64,000 nucleotides of DNA from Theobroma cacao (taxonomy: Eukaryota > Streptophyta > Magnoliopsida > Malvales > Malvaceae): the NCBI RefSeq assembly GCF_000208745.1, contig NC_030853.1, positions 7,980,979 through 8,044,978 on the forward strand, read 5' to 3'. Each line of letters opens with the position of its first letter. The stretch's first letter is position 1. Of this stretch, positions 1 through 10,128 are shown piece by piece. The position numbers were made by a program, and so were the translations under genes. Under the pieces are notes generated by a model, which was given only the letters and a program-made list of their open reading frames with translations, was not told the DNA's origin and did no database searches.

Positions 1-1100
1 AATTGGAGACTGTCTACTTATTGTGTTATAATTGTATTTTGAATCGAATGGCTTATGATAATGTGGACATGATTGGCTGGATTGGTAAATGTGTTGAAAA
101 TGTATAAACTGTTATTTGCCTTGATAGGCTGGGTTGTAAAATAATTGTCATGTCATGCTATTGCAAATTTTATTGTATGGTGGGTTTAGCTTGCTGCAGT
201 GGGCGAGTTCCGTGAACCAGCCTATTAAAGGGGCACGATAACCCCATTATATTCTTACCTCGGTTGGAGAGGCGAGTAGGGTAACTCCTGAGGTACAACT
301 TTAGAGTTCACTTCACGCCAAACCACCACGTGAGGGTGGACTCAGCCAACGTTAAGGAACGACTATATTTTCAAAATAAAAATATGATTTATAAATACAT
401 GACCTTTTAACAACCTTAGCAGACTCGGTTGGGATAGCCCCAAGCCAAGATATCCCTGACAACCAAGTATGAGAACGATTTTGGCATAAGCCAAGTTTTT
501 AAGAAAGTCATAAGCCATGTTATTTATTTTTGACAAAAATGTAATGGTTTTATATGAGTTGAAATAAGTTTAATAGTATGAATTATATTTCTCTGCATGG
601 TGAAAAAGGAATTAAACGGTTTTTCGCAGCTCCTCTATTTGTTTATCTGTGAAATGAATCTATAATTTCTCGCATATGAGGCGAGTTATGATTTGTGCAT
701 GATTTTAAATATTATTTGGTTTCGCGAGAGCTTGCTAAATTTTATTGATTTGATTCGAAAATGATTATTAATATATTTTGATGCGAAAAATTTTATTACC
801 TCGATTATTTATACTTTATAAGAAATTTTCGATTTTTATACAAGGTACAAACCCTCTTTTGAAACGAGTTGCTTTTATAATCTTGCATTTTTATATTCAA
901 TTGATCTGTTGTTTGCTTGTTTTCCCATCTATGCCCTACTCGCTGAGTCGATGATTATCACTGAGTCTATAGACTCACACCCCTTTATTTCTCCTTTTGC
1001 AGATAGGGATCAGCTTAGCGTGTAGTCAGTGACGGTTCGGTCCACCGTGAATAGGTAAAGGCATCTCCTAGCATTTTATTTCGAGTCGCTCCACTGTTAG
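1..1100. repeat. LTR-type retrotransposon remnant, runs off left edge
   Basis: No coding sequence is seen. About 181-500 is clearly similar, in reverse orientation, to 5100-5440 inside the solo LTR at 4433-7255: shared blocks include the CTGCAGTG stretch, the 'ctattaaaggggcacg' block, 'cttcacg', 'cacgtg' and the 'caagccaag' block. Beyond about 600 the similarity fades, so this is a diverged relative rather than a second copy of the same element. Its left end lies outside the window and no clear TG or CA end is visible. Confidence 0.6.
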
Positions 1101-2530
1101 AGGTCAAGTCGTAGCATTTTATTTATTAAGTTGTAAACGAATTCTAAATTTTTATATAAGCATTAATTTGGAGATTGTAGATTTTAATGCATATATTTAC
1201 GAATAAAAGGAAAAAAATTTGTATTGATTTTTATATTTATGGTTCACTTTAGTATATAAAAGTATCAATATTAAATGGTGATTGAATGTAGTGGATTAAC
1301 GAGTAAATTCTAGACAGGCTTGTTCGAGACTTGGCGGGTTTTTTTCGGAAGTCTTGGACGTCGGCAGCGATCAGGGAGAAGTCATTGCAATATATGACAC
1401 ATAAGTGAATTTTAATTGATCCAACTATGTGTCTTTGAAATAATATAACCAATAAATTAATTATATAGTTATCTTTAATGATGTCATCAAGTCCATGTGG
1501 CAGCACATGATTTGTCTATTAAAATTTTTTCCTTCCATTAATTTTGAACATGTGGCATCGTGTAATTGGATCATAATTTTTCTTCTTCTAAAAAGTTCTT
1601 TGAAATTTCTTTAGGTGAGGAAAAACTTTTGGACTTTACCCAAGCATTGGGATGATGTATGAATTATTTTTTCAATACAAGGTTTTTGTTTCCCATTATT
1701 TAAAATTGAAAAATCACATCATCATTTTATGATTGCATTATGTGCATTAATAAGAAGTTTGATTTGTGAGTGACAATCTCCGACGATGGGATTTTCTTAA
1801 ATAAGCTTGTAAAGATGAGCTTTCTCGAAAAATTCTCTAGGTGAGGAGAAATTCCTAGACTTCACCAAAGAGTTGGGACGGTTTTAGGACATTTCTCAAG
1901 ATAAAGATTTCATTTCCGTACCAATAATAATAAAAATAATAATCAATAAAATAAATAAGTAATAAAAAATCAATTAAAAAGGAGAAAAAAAATAAGATAT
2001 ATAAAAGCAAGAATAAAGTAACAAATAATGATTAAAGAAATATAAGAATAAAGTTAAAAATTAGCGTTAAAATAGGATAACATATGATTAAATGATATCA
2101 TTCGTGAAACAGGCATCACGAGGGTACTAATCCTTCCTTGTGAGTAACTATATACTCCAAAGTCTAACTCTAAAATTCGTAGACCAAGTTTTTGTTCTTT
2201 AGACGAACTTAAAATTAATTTAGGATTTTATCGAATAAAACAAATGTAATAAGTGGCCAATCACACCTTATAAAAATGATTGGTGGAGACTCCCAAATTT
2301 TTCATGTTAAGGCGAACCAATTCTCGGATCCACACATAGCTACAAATCCCTATATCCATATGTGAAGATTAAAATGACAAGAGTCAGATAATTATAATTG
2401 CATACTTATTTGATTTGTTAAGGTAGTTATTTCTTGTTGTGGAATACTAGAGAACTTGTGGTAAAATGTTAGATCTTTTTCTTCGTTTTTCTCCTTTTTT
2501 ACGACTTACAATGGGCAGAGTGTTAATCCC
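1101..2530. other. AT-rich intergenic stretch with a degenerate direct repeat
   Basis: No gene is supported. A block at about 1610-1690 ('aggtgagg' then 'ggactttaccc' then 'ttggga') recurs in diverged form at about 1838-1920 ('aggtgagg', 'gacttcacc', 'ttggga'). The stretch at 2270-2300 ('attggtggagactccc') resembles spacer next to gypsy LTRs, but no element can be delimited. Confidence 0.4.
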
Positions 2531-3600
2531 AAATAAATGTGCTAGAGGGGGGTGAATAGCACTTTTTGGCTCTTTCAAAAATTGACCTCTAATTGGAGAC
2601 AAATGCACAATAAAAGAAAGAACTTAAAGATGAATACAAACTGAAAACATAACAGACAAACACACAGCTATTTATAGTGGTTCGGTCCAAGACCTACATC
2701 CACTACCTTGATTATTCAACCAAGGATTTTTCAAAACAATCCACTATAAAAGGTGAAATTCACAAGCTTTCACCAAGCTTTACAATGGCTTTTACCAGGC
2801 TTAGCCAAAACCTTTCACAATGGTTTTTATCGGGATCAACCAAAACCCAAAGTAGTTTTTCAAAGGCTTAACCACAACATTTCACAATGGTTTTTCACGG
2901 GCTCAACCAAAACCCAAAGTGGTTTTTCAAAGGCTCAACCACAACCTACAACAATGGTTTTTCATGGGATCAACCAAAACCCAACAACTAACTTTTTAAG
3001 GCTAAGTTAGAACTTATACACTCAATCAAGCAATCCAAGCTTGAATAAATCCCTTAGAGTGCCTTGCACACTCTAAGTAATCAAGAAATGAAGAAAAAAT
3101 GAAGTACAATTGATCACCTAGCTGATCTAAGATGTACAAAGCTAAGCTCAAACACTTTTTCAAAGGATGGGAGTGAAATACAAGTGTAAAGAGAAGGTTT
3201 TTGGTCTTCTAAGCTCAAAATCACTATGGATGGCTTCTCTCTCTCTTCTTTTTGACTGTTGGAGAGGCTTTAAATACTTGCAAAATCAATTTTGGCCGTT
3301 GGAGACAAAAACTAGCCATTTCTGGTTGTTATGTTATCCTTTTCTGCTCAGTTCAAATTTTCAAACAGAATGCTCTTAGTCGACTAACTTATGTCTTAGT
3401 CAACTAAGTCGTCTCTATTTTCAACTTTCAGTTTCTGGCAGTGAGCACTTAGTCGAATAACTTACTTCTTTTTCAACTAAGTTGGTTCTGTCTTGAAGTC
3501 CAGATTTTTGGCAGTAGCTACTTAGTTGGCTAACCCACTTCTTGGTCGACTAAGTTGGTTCTGTCTCTCAATGCTCATGAGCCCGCCAACATCTAATTTG
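2531..3600. repeat. Probable copia-type retrotransposon non-coding remnant with internal repeats
   Basis: The text around 2545-2560 ('ctagaggggggtgaatag') and the 'gtggttcggtcc' block at 2676-2690 are the kind of non-coding sequence found repeatedly in plant copia retrotransposons (recollection of the family, not a search). Between 2750 and 3000 a roughly 60-65 bp phrase is repeated four times in diverged form, centred on 'caatggtttttcacggg', 'atcaaccaaaaccca' and 'tttttcaaaggc'. Short ORFs here are by-products of this repeat. No gag or pol segment is recognisable. Confidence 0.45.
3375..3580. repeat. 73-bp tandem repeat, about 2.8 copies
   Basis: Units start at 3375, 3448 and 3521, an exact 73-bp spacing, each beginning 'cttagt'. 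Each carries the near-palindrome 'tagtcgacta' or a decayed version, a second 'caactaagt' block and the phrase 'tggcagt' near its end. The third copy decays after about 3570. It lies inside the copia-like remnant and is not coding. Confidence 0.8.
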
Positions 3601-4432
3601 AATTTTCAGCTGACCAACCTTTCATTATTTGACTAAGGGGCTTCTATTCTGTTGATCAAGTGTGGCTCCTTATTCTTTGCTTGTTTAACTAATTAATCTA
3701 TCTTGCAACTAAACAAGCATCTTGATTTGCTTTCAAATACCAAATATATTAGTGAATTTAAGCTTTCTCCTGCACACTTAAACAATATAATTAGATATTA
3801 ATAAATTAGAATATTTTGTTATCATCAAAAATCATATAGAGTCAACATTCTCTATATTTTATTTTTGATGATCACAAAACACTCCTAGGTTAAGAATGCA
3901 ATGTCTATGTTCAATATAAATGCTTCAAATCTTTATGCGTTATGAGTTGCTGCCCCTTAGTCAATGCATCTAGTTTTCTTTACATAATTTTCAACAAAAC
4001 CAAAACTATGCATCACACATATAAATTAAACATGAAGTCCATTAAACTCTATTTAACTGAGTCTTTCTTCTTTCCTTTTTCTTTTTCATCATTAAACAAG
4101 ATATTCAAAACTCCCCCTTAATGAGTGCATCAAGATTTTCCTTTAAATCTTTAAATCGACCTTTAATGAATGAGAATCATAAGCACTCATACACCTAAGT
4201 CATACAAGCTTATAAATATAGTTTAATAACATTAAGAGTCAAGCTTGTGTCTATGCAAGAACAAATGTATGAGAGTTAAATCATTTCAAGAAATTGTCAA
4301 TGACTACTCAAATAATGTTCAAGCAAATTTAATCGTTTTGTCATTATCAAAACTATAATAATTTTAAAGCTAACACAGAGACTATTCATTAGAAATGAAG
4401 AGAGAACCTAGTCAAATATATAAATGATAAAC
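3601..4432. other. AT-rich non-coding stretch
   Basis: No gene seen. At 3826-3888 there is an imperfect inverted repeat with arms 'gttatcatcaaaaat' and 'atttttgatgatcac' around a short loop. The 'aactccccctta' phrase at 4110-4121 is typical of non-coding retrotransposon sequence, so this may belong to the same old element as 2531-3600, interrupted by the solo LTR that follows. Confidence 0.4.
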
Positions 4433-7255
4433 TGTCACGACCCGAAACCTCTCTCGGGCCCATGACAACCGCCACGACGTCCCGATTGACACTCATTACC
4501 CGAAATGCCAACCGGAACCCCGCAAGGCTTACATATCAGTTTCTTTCCTTTCCTGTGAGCAATCGTTGTTAAACATTCCATTTTAAACAATTACCGGTCG
4601 TTTCTGGCTCAAATAAATCCAAAGATAATTTTTTTTAAAGGATTTATAGATAAATATCACTATTCAAAATATTGATTAAAATATAGCATTTTTATATAAA
4701 ACAATATTTATAGAAACACGTGTAAAAAATCTTTTATAATGTGTAAGTAAAATAAATTCATACATACAAAATTTTACTAAGTTATAATGTACAATAATGG
4801 TTACAATGACAAGTGGCCCAAAATACACCTAGTGTTGGTGCTAGAAACCTACTGTCTGTGTGGTAGAGATGTCAACTAGAATCCTCGACAAAATAGGGTA
4901 TCTACAAGCTACCACAGACCTGAAATGTTTGGAAAGGAGGTGGGTGAGATTTTTGCAAACCCAATGAGTAAACAGACATTATCATAAATATCTAAAGGTG
5001 AGTAAAATGGAGGCAAGTTTAAACAACAAATTACGAACCATTTCATAATGTTTTCAATTTATTTCTTAAACCATAAAATATTTATAATTTACCAAAACAA
5101 TTGTTAAGGCTTATGTCTTTTATTAAAAACAAGGCTCAAGCCAAAACTAATCCTCGGGGATACCTTGGCCGAGGCATCTAAACGAGTCCGCCAAGGTTGT
5201 TATAACATTTACATATGAAACACATTTTTATTTTTAAAACAAGCCGTTCCTTGGCGTTGGCCGAGTTACACATTCACGTGGGGGTTCGACGTGAAGTGAG
5301 CTCTAATACTACCCCAAGAGTTACCCTCATCACCTCTACAATTGGAGTAACTATATAACTGAGTTTACCGTGCCCCTCTAATAGGCAGTCTACGGAAACT
5401 CGTCACTGCAGTGACTAACCCACCAATTTTAATAAAATTTCGAGAGTATAACGTGGCTTTTATTTATTTATCCAACTTGCATAGTAAAAACAACTTACAT
5501 AAATTTCCCAATACACTTACAAAATATAGCCACATATACTCATATCTCATAAGCCATTCATAAGAAAATATATAATTTTCAAGACAATTAACAGCTTCCA
5601 ATTACTCAATTTCATAATCAACACAATATATCTTTATTTATCACATTTATTTCTAAAACATCAAAAATCTCGTTTTAATCTCGTTTTCATTTCATAAAAT
5701 ACATAAAGAGCATTTAAAAATAAACTCTAGATAATTTACAATAATAATAAGTTTACTCACCGTTTGTACAAACTAAAAGCTTTCTAGGTGCCCTGATAAT
5801 TACTCGTCGTGTACGATTTCTTTGCCTTTACCGGAAGGCTCTCCTCCTAGACACATTGCAAAAATTTACTCAATTCATCACATTAATGCTAAATCACTAT
5901 ATATTTGATTTAAATCCTATACTAATGCATGGTATGAAATGCAATAGCCAAAAATGACTTAAACGCAGTATTAACCTATTTTTGGCATTTTACCCGATAA
6001 ATTACTAACACGCACCATTTTAGCTCTAAATTGTCCCATTCTCTCTCCAACATTTCTAACCATTAATTATCAGCCAATATTCCTCTAAAATCACCAAAAT
6101 CAGCTCACTCTCTTCCTTGGAAAATTCGGCCAAAAATGGGACATTAACTCGGTTAATTTTCCACTTTATTTTTCTATCACATTTAACCATTTTTCATCAT
6201 TTTCTTTTCATTTCTCTTAGAATAAAAATCAGATTATCATCATTGTACCTCCTTGCAAATTCGGCTAAGGGTGGGTATTGTGAAAATTTAATGCTTTCTT
6301 GCCCAATTTAATTTCTAAACACATTTAACTAACTAAAACTATCAATTTAACTAAAAATCAAAACCTAAAAATTTCAATTTCTCCCCCCTTGAAATTCAGC
6401 CAGCCCTTGATGTCACTTTTAGATCTCTCTCCTCAAGCATGCTAAATGGAAACAAAGGCATAGGAAAGGTAGAAATCAAGCTAAAGTCGAAAAATCTTAC
6501 CGTTAGACGTGTAAACGGGCGAAAAACACGAATTCCCCTTTGAATTTTTCTAGTTTCCCTTTGTTTTCTTTCTTTTCTTCGTTTCCTCTCTTGTTCTTCC
6601 TTATGGCCGGCCATCACTTAAAATGGGGTTTAAATGGGTTGATCTTTCATTAAAATAATATTAAACCATTAAAAAAATGTCATGTGTCACTTTTCCATTG
6701 GTTCGTTTTTAAAATTTCATCCATTTGTTTCCAAATTTTCACCATGCACTTGTCCCACATATCCATAGCTTAGATAAAATTATCAGACTTATCCAAAGTC
6801 TTGGTGGAGTAATTTTTAACATTTACACTTTTGCCCCGTAAAAGTCAAAAATTACATTTTTACCCCAAAAACTGAAAAATTGCCCATAGACATATTTTTC
6901 ATCCCTTATACTCATACCATCCTCCAATTCGTCAAATGTGATCTAAATTCTCTCAAAATCTCAAATTTTATACACGGGTGGAAAAATTACGATTTTGCCC
7001 CTAAACATTAAAATTTTTAATTTTCCCTAAATGAACCCTCGAACTCCGAACAATCATTTTTAGTCATTCCTTGACTATAAAATATTAAATTTCATCCTAC
7101 GATTCTTGTTTGAACTAGTTCGAGGTTAAATCAATTCAAGTGTACCGTTAGGTACAATACCGGGTTTTGTCTATTCTTAGGGACTTTCTTAACATAATAA
7201 CATGCTACTCAGTGCATGTATGTTATGACATGTATTTATAGGGTCGGGTTTTACA
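4433..7255. mobile_element. Solo LTR of a Ty3/gypsy-type retrotransposon, 2.8 kb
   Basis: The segment begins TGTCACGACCCGAAAC and ends GGGTCGGGTTTTACA, so it has TG..CA ends inside a short inverted terminus. The five bases on each side are identical: TAAAC at 4428-4432 and TAAAC at 7256-7260, a perfect target-site duplication. There is no gag, pol or primer-binding site between the ends, so this is what remains after recombination between two LTRs. The length (2823 bp) suits the long LTRs of gypsy groups such as Tekay/Del, but the family is inferred. Strand is not assigned. Short ORFs inside look spurious. Confidence 0.85.
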
Positions 7256-7921
7256 TAAACCCTAGTAGAAGCCTCTTATTAAAGGCTTTTTGAGCCAAGG
7301 CTTACACAACCTTCAAACCACACTAACCTAGTAAGACGTGCAAAGCTCATCATCAACAGATCACTTTAATATTAATTGGGTTCTCATGCTTTGTCTCACA
7401 ACAAAACTAATTTATCAATCTGTTTTATTAAATTGAAATTACCAATTAATAGTAGCTCACATAATAGAAAATTTTAACATATAACACTTTATAATTCCTA
7501 TGCAAAGCATATTCACTCCAAAAATTTTATTTTATAAACAAAGGCAGTGTCACCCCTTAGTTTTTAATTTTTTTTATTTTTGTGTGTATAAAATTCAAAA
7601 TATCTAGTTTTGCCATCCCTACATAAATCAAATTATTTGATTTGGAGTAGTGGTAAGAAATGTAAGTTAACTCTCATATAAAATCCTATTGACCTGATCT
7701 ATGATCTTATATGATTATTCTTTAACCACCCTCATACAAAATCTTCAATCTGTCACTATTTATAAATAATAGACAAATCAAAATATGTAAACTTTTAAAC
7801 AAAAAAACCTTTTATAATTGCAATGCAAATAATCAAAACAATGTTTTTTTTTTTTTTTACAAAATATATCCATCGGTTTGCATGAGACACATTAACTCTT
7901 ATCAATTGAGAGGTGCATTAA
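7256..7921. other. AT-rich intergenic stretch
   Basis: No gene or clear element is visible. It follows directly on the right-hand target duplication of the solo LTR and should therefore be continuous in origin with 3601-4432. It contains a T-run at about 7844-7858. Confidence 0.5.
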
Positions 7922-9303
7922 GTGCATGTTTGGCCTAACTTATTTTTAACTTATCTACTTCTTAAAAGCAAAAGTTGAGCCAAATAGTATTTTATGAGAA
8001 GCTCTTAAAAAAAGTAGTTTTTTTAAAAAATAAAATTAAAAAACAAGCTTGAAAAAAAGCTCATAATAGGAGTTTTCTTTTCTCTTTTTTTTTTTAAACA
8101 TGTCAGTTTTTTATGAGAGTTATTTATTTTCCAAAAAGATCCTCTCTCAAAAAATACCCCCTCATTCTTTCCTTATGGATCTCCCTCTTCTTTCCCTTTT
8201 TCTGTAAATCATACTTCCTGGGTTTTTTTTTGTTATAACAAAAATTAAGGAAAAAGAAAACTCAAAATTCAAAATTGTATTAAGGTGTTATTTCTTCTTT
8301 TCCTTTTTGTTTTGTTTTTCATTTTATTTTCTATCATTTTTTTTTGCTTTGAAAACTCTCTTTATTGTTTGATATTTCTTAATTTATTGTTTGATATGAC
8401 AATTATGTTATGTTTATTTATTCTTTGCTTTTTTCTGATATACATAATATTTGTTGATTATGATTGAAATAATTAGTCAAATATATCCATGGTTGTTGAG
8501 ATAAATGAAAATTAAAAAGTAAATATTTGTACTCGTTTGTGGTAACTCAATTTTAAAGAATTTTTTTTTAGGTATAACAATAAGCTGCACTACAAGAAAA
8601 TTGAAACAGACTTTAATTCCTTTAGCAATAAGAATTGTAGAATCCCTGAACTTTTAACAGTGAATTTCACATTTGAGCTAACAGTACCCAATAGATGGTG
8701 TGACACTCCTTGACAAAATAAATAACTCATTAAAAAATGAGAAAAAAATATAAAAGCCAAAACCTTTTTGTTCATGGAGGAAAGCTTTGTTGGTGAGGAT
8801 ATTAAGACCTTGATAGACTTGCATGGAATTAGTGTTGATGATTTCAATAGGAAAATAGGTTGTCAAATTAATGACTAAACGTGATTTTCCTAACTTAGTT
8901 GGATCCATTATTAATATCACATCGGGTTCTCTTCTTTGTATGTAACATCAATTTTGTTCAGCTCCAAAGGTCATAAAGTTCAAATCAATCTTTAAAAAAT
9001 AATAATAAATATTTTTTATATTTTTTTATTTTTCAACAATTCGTAATATTATAGTAGAAATTATATTTTTTTCACACTCATCTTTTTTTTATTTGATTCA
9101 ATTTTTTTTCTTAATTTATTAAATACCTTTTATAGTAATTTTAATCAAAATTAAAATTTAGATAAATTGTTTGCCAAACAGTTTATCTATAAAAAAGAGT
9201 TTATAAAAAAGTAAATTTATCAACTTAATTTTAAAAACTATTATTTTTTGCAAGAGTTTCATAATAGCTTGTAAGTTAAAAAAAAATCAAATCAAACATG
9301 CTT
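7922..9303. mobile_element. Non-autonomous DNA transposon (PIF/Harbinger-like ends) carrying a gene fragment
   Basis: The left end reads GTGCATGTTTGG and the right end, read from the other strand, AAGCATGTTTG; similarity continues inward with 'ttttaactta' on both sides. The flanks TAA (7919-7921) and TAA (9304-9306) fit a 3-bp target duplication, as made by PIF/Harbinger transposons. There is no transposase ORF. The inside is very AT-rich except for a 0.35-kb decayed gene fragment at about 8594-8935 on the minus strand. The ends are imperfect, so the exact limits and superfamily are inferred. Confidence 0.55.
8594..8935 (-). pseudogene. tRNA dimethylallyltransferase (IPT2-like) gene fragment, decayed
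   Basis: The minus strand from about 8935 reads a P-loop region in which the expected GPTGSGKS is changed to DPTKLGKS, followed by an isopentenyltransferase-like run with FPIEIIN, MQVYQGL, LTNK and HEQKG. The frame then breaks and resumes as GVSHHLLGTVSSNV, which matches the next family motif (GVPHHLLG). Between the two blocks lies 55 bp (8709-8763) that begins GT and ends AG on this strand and fits a shortened intron in phase 1. After FTVKSSG the similarity ends. The motif wording fits the plant tRNA-modifying IPT2/IPT9 side better than bacterial or cytokinin adenylate IPTs, but this is a recollection. It cannot make an active enzyme: only the first ~80 residues are present, with a damaged P-loop. 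Confidence 0.7.
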
Positions 9304-9306
9304 TAA

Positions 9307-10128
9307 CAACTTATAATCAATTCCGATGAAAAGAACTCCCATGGTAATGAAACCCCGAAGATGTCATTGGAGTGACAAGAATTCCCTCCGAAGGCTCCTG
9401 ACTGTGTGGATGTAAATAGAGGTGGGTAAGTCCGTATATATTACACCCCTAATACAATTTTCCAAAAAAAAAAAAGAGTATTTATATTAAATACATAGCG
9501 GATATAATCAATTCTATAATAATAAACAAACAGATTTAATGTAAAAGAAAAGTAAGAATAATCCAACAGAATTTACCCCATCTTTTAAGGATTATCCATA
9601 TTAATTACAAAAGGGATCTGAAAATATTATATTATATTATTAAATATATATAGATAGATATAGACTAGTGAATTTTTATTTGGCATGCGTGAGATAGAAG
9701 ACTAGAGGGAGAGGGAATTGGTGGTTCGGTGATGTCAATCCCTCACGTGCAACGAGTTTCCTTGGCGCTCTCTCTCTCTGCAGTGACAGTGTCTTAGTAG
9801 GAATACGACGCGTACATGAGCAACCGTAGCGGCTTAATAAGAAAGACAGAAATCAAAAGAAAAGCGAAGCCAGCCAGAGACACGGGGAAAGCAAAAAGAG
9901 CGGTTTACTGGTGAGCTTGCATCTCTCTGTGTTATACGCATTTGCAGGTAGCCAGATACTGAAATAATTATAGATATATTGGGCTCCCACGGCCTAAGTA
10001 GTTTCACACTGCGAACAACCTAACGAGTAATCCTTCAAAATCTTTAATAATAATAATCAATAAAAAAAAATTCTATTGTTAAACGTGAGGGTGAGGGGGA
10101 GGAGGAAGGAAGGTGGAGAAGTGAGGAA
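9307..10128 (+). promoter_or_regulatory. Upstream region and 5' leader of GAUT7
   Basis: No other gene is seen. A pyrimidine block (CTCTCTCTCT, about 9769-9780) lies about 350 bp before the start codon. The 40 bases just before the ATG are almost all purine (about 10087-10128). No convincing TATA box could be chosen, so the transcription start is not assigned. Confidence 0.4.

Noticed and set aside
1249..1506. 85-codon minus-strand ORF
   Set aside because: No recognisable domain; upstream and downstream sequence is repeat-derived and AT-rich.
2677..3010. Overlapping ORFs with repeated SQWFFTGSTKTQSGFS-like phrases
   Set aside because: Protein repeats merely reflect the DNA repeat in non-coding retrotransposon sequence; frames are unrelated to any known domain.
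6396..6617. 73-codon minus-strand ORF in the solo LTR
   Set aside because: Arg/Lys-rich from purine-rich sequence; no gag or pol likeness, and LTRs are non-coding.
8285..8467. 60-codon plus-strand ORF, almost all Phe/Leu/Ile
   Set aside because: Product of T-rich sequence inside the transposon; looks like a membrane peptide only because of base composition.
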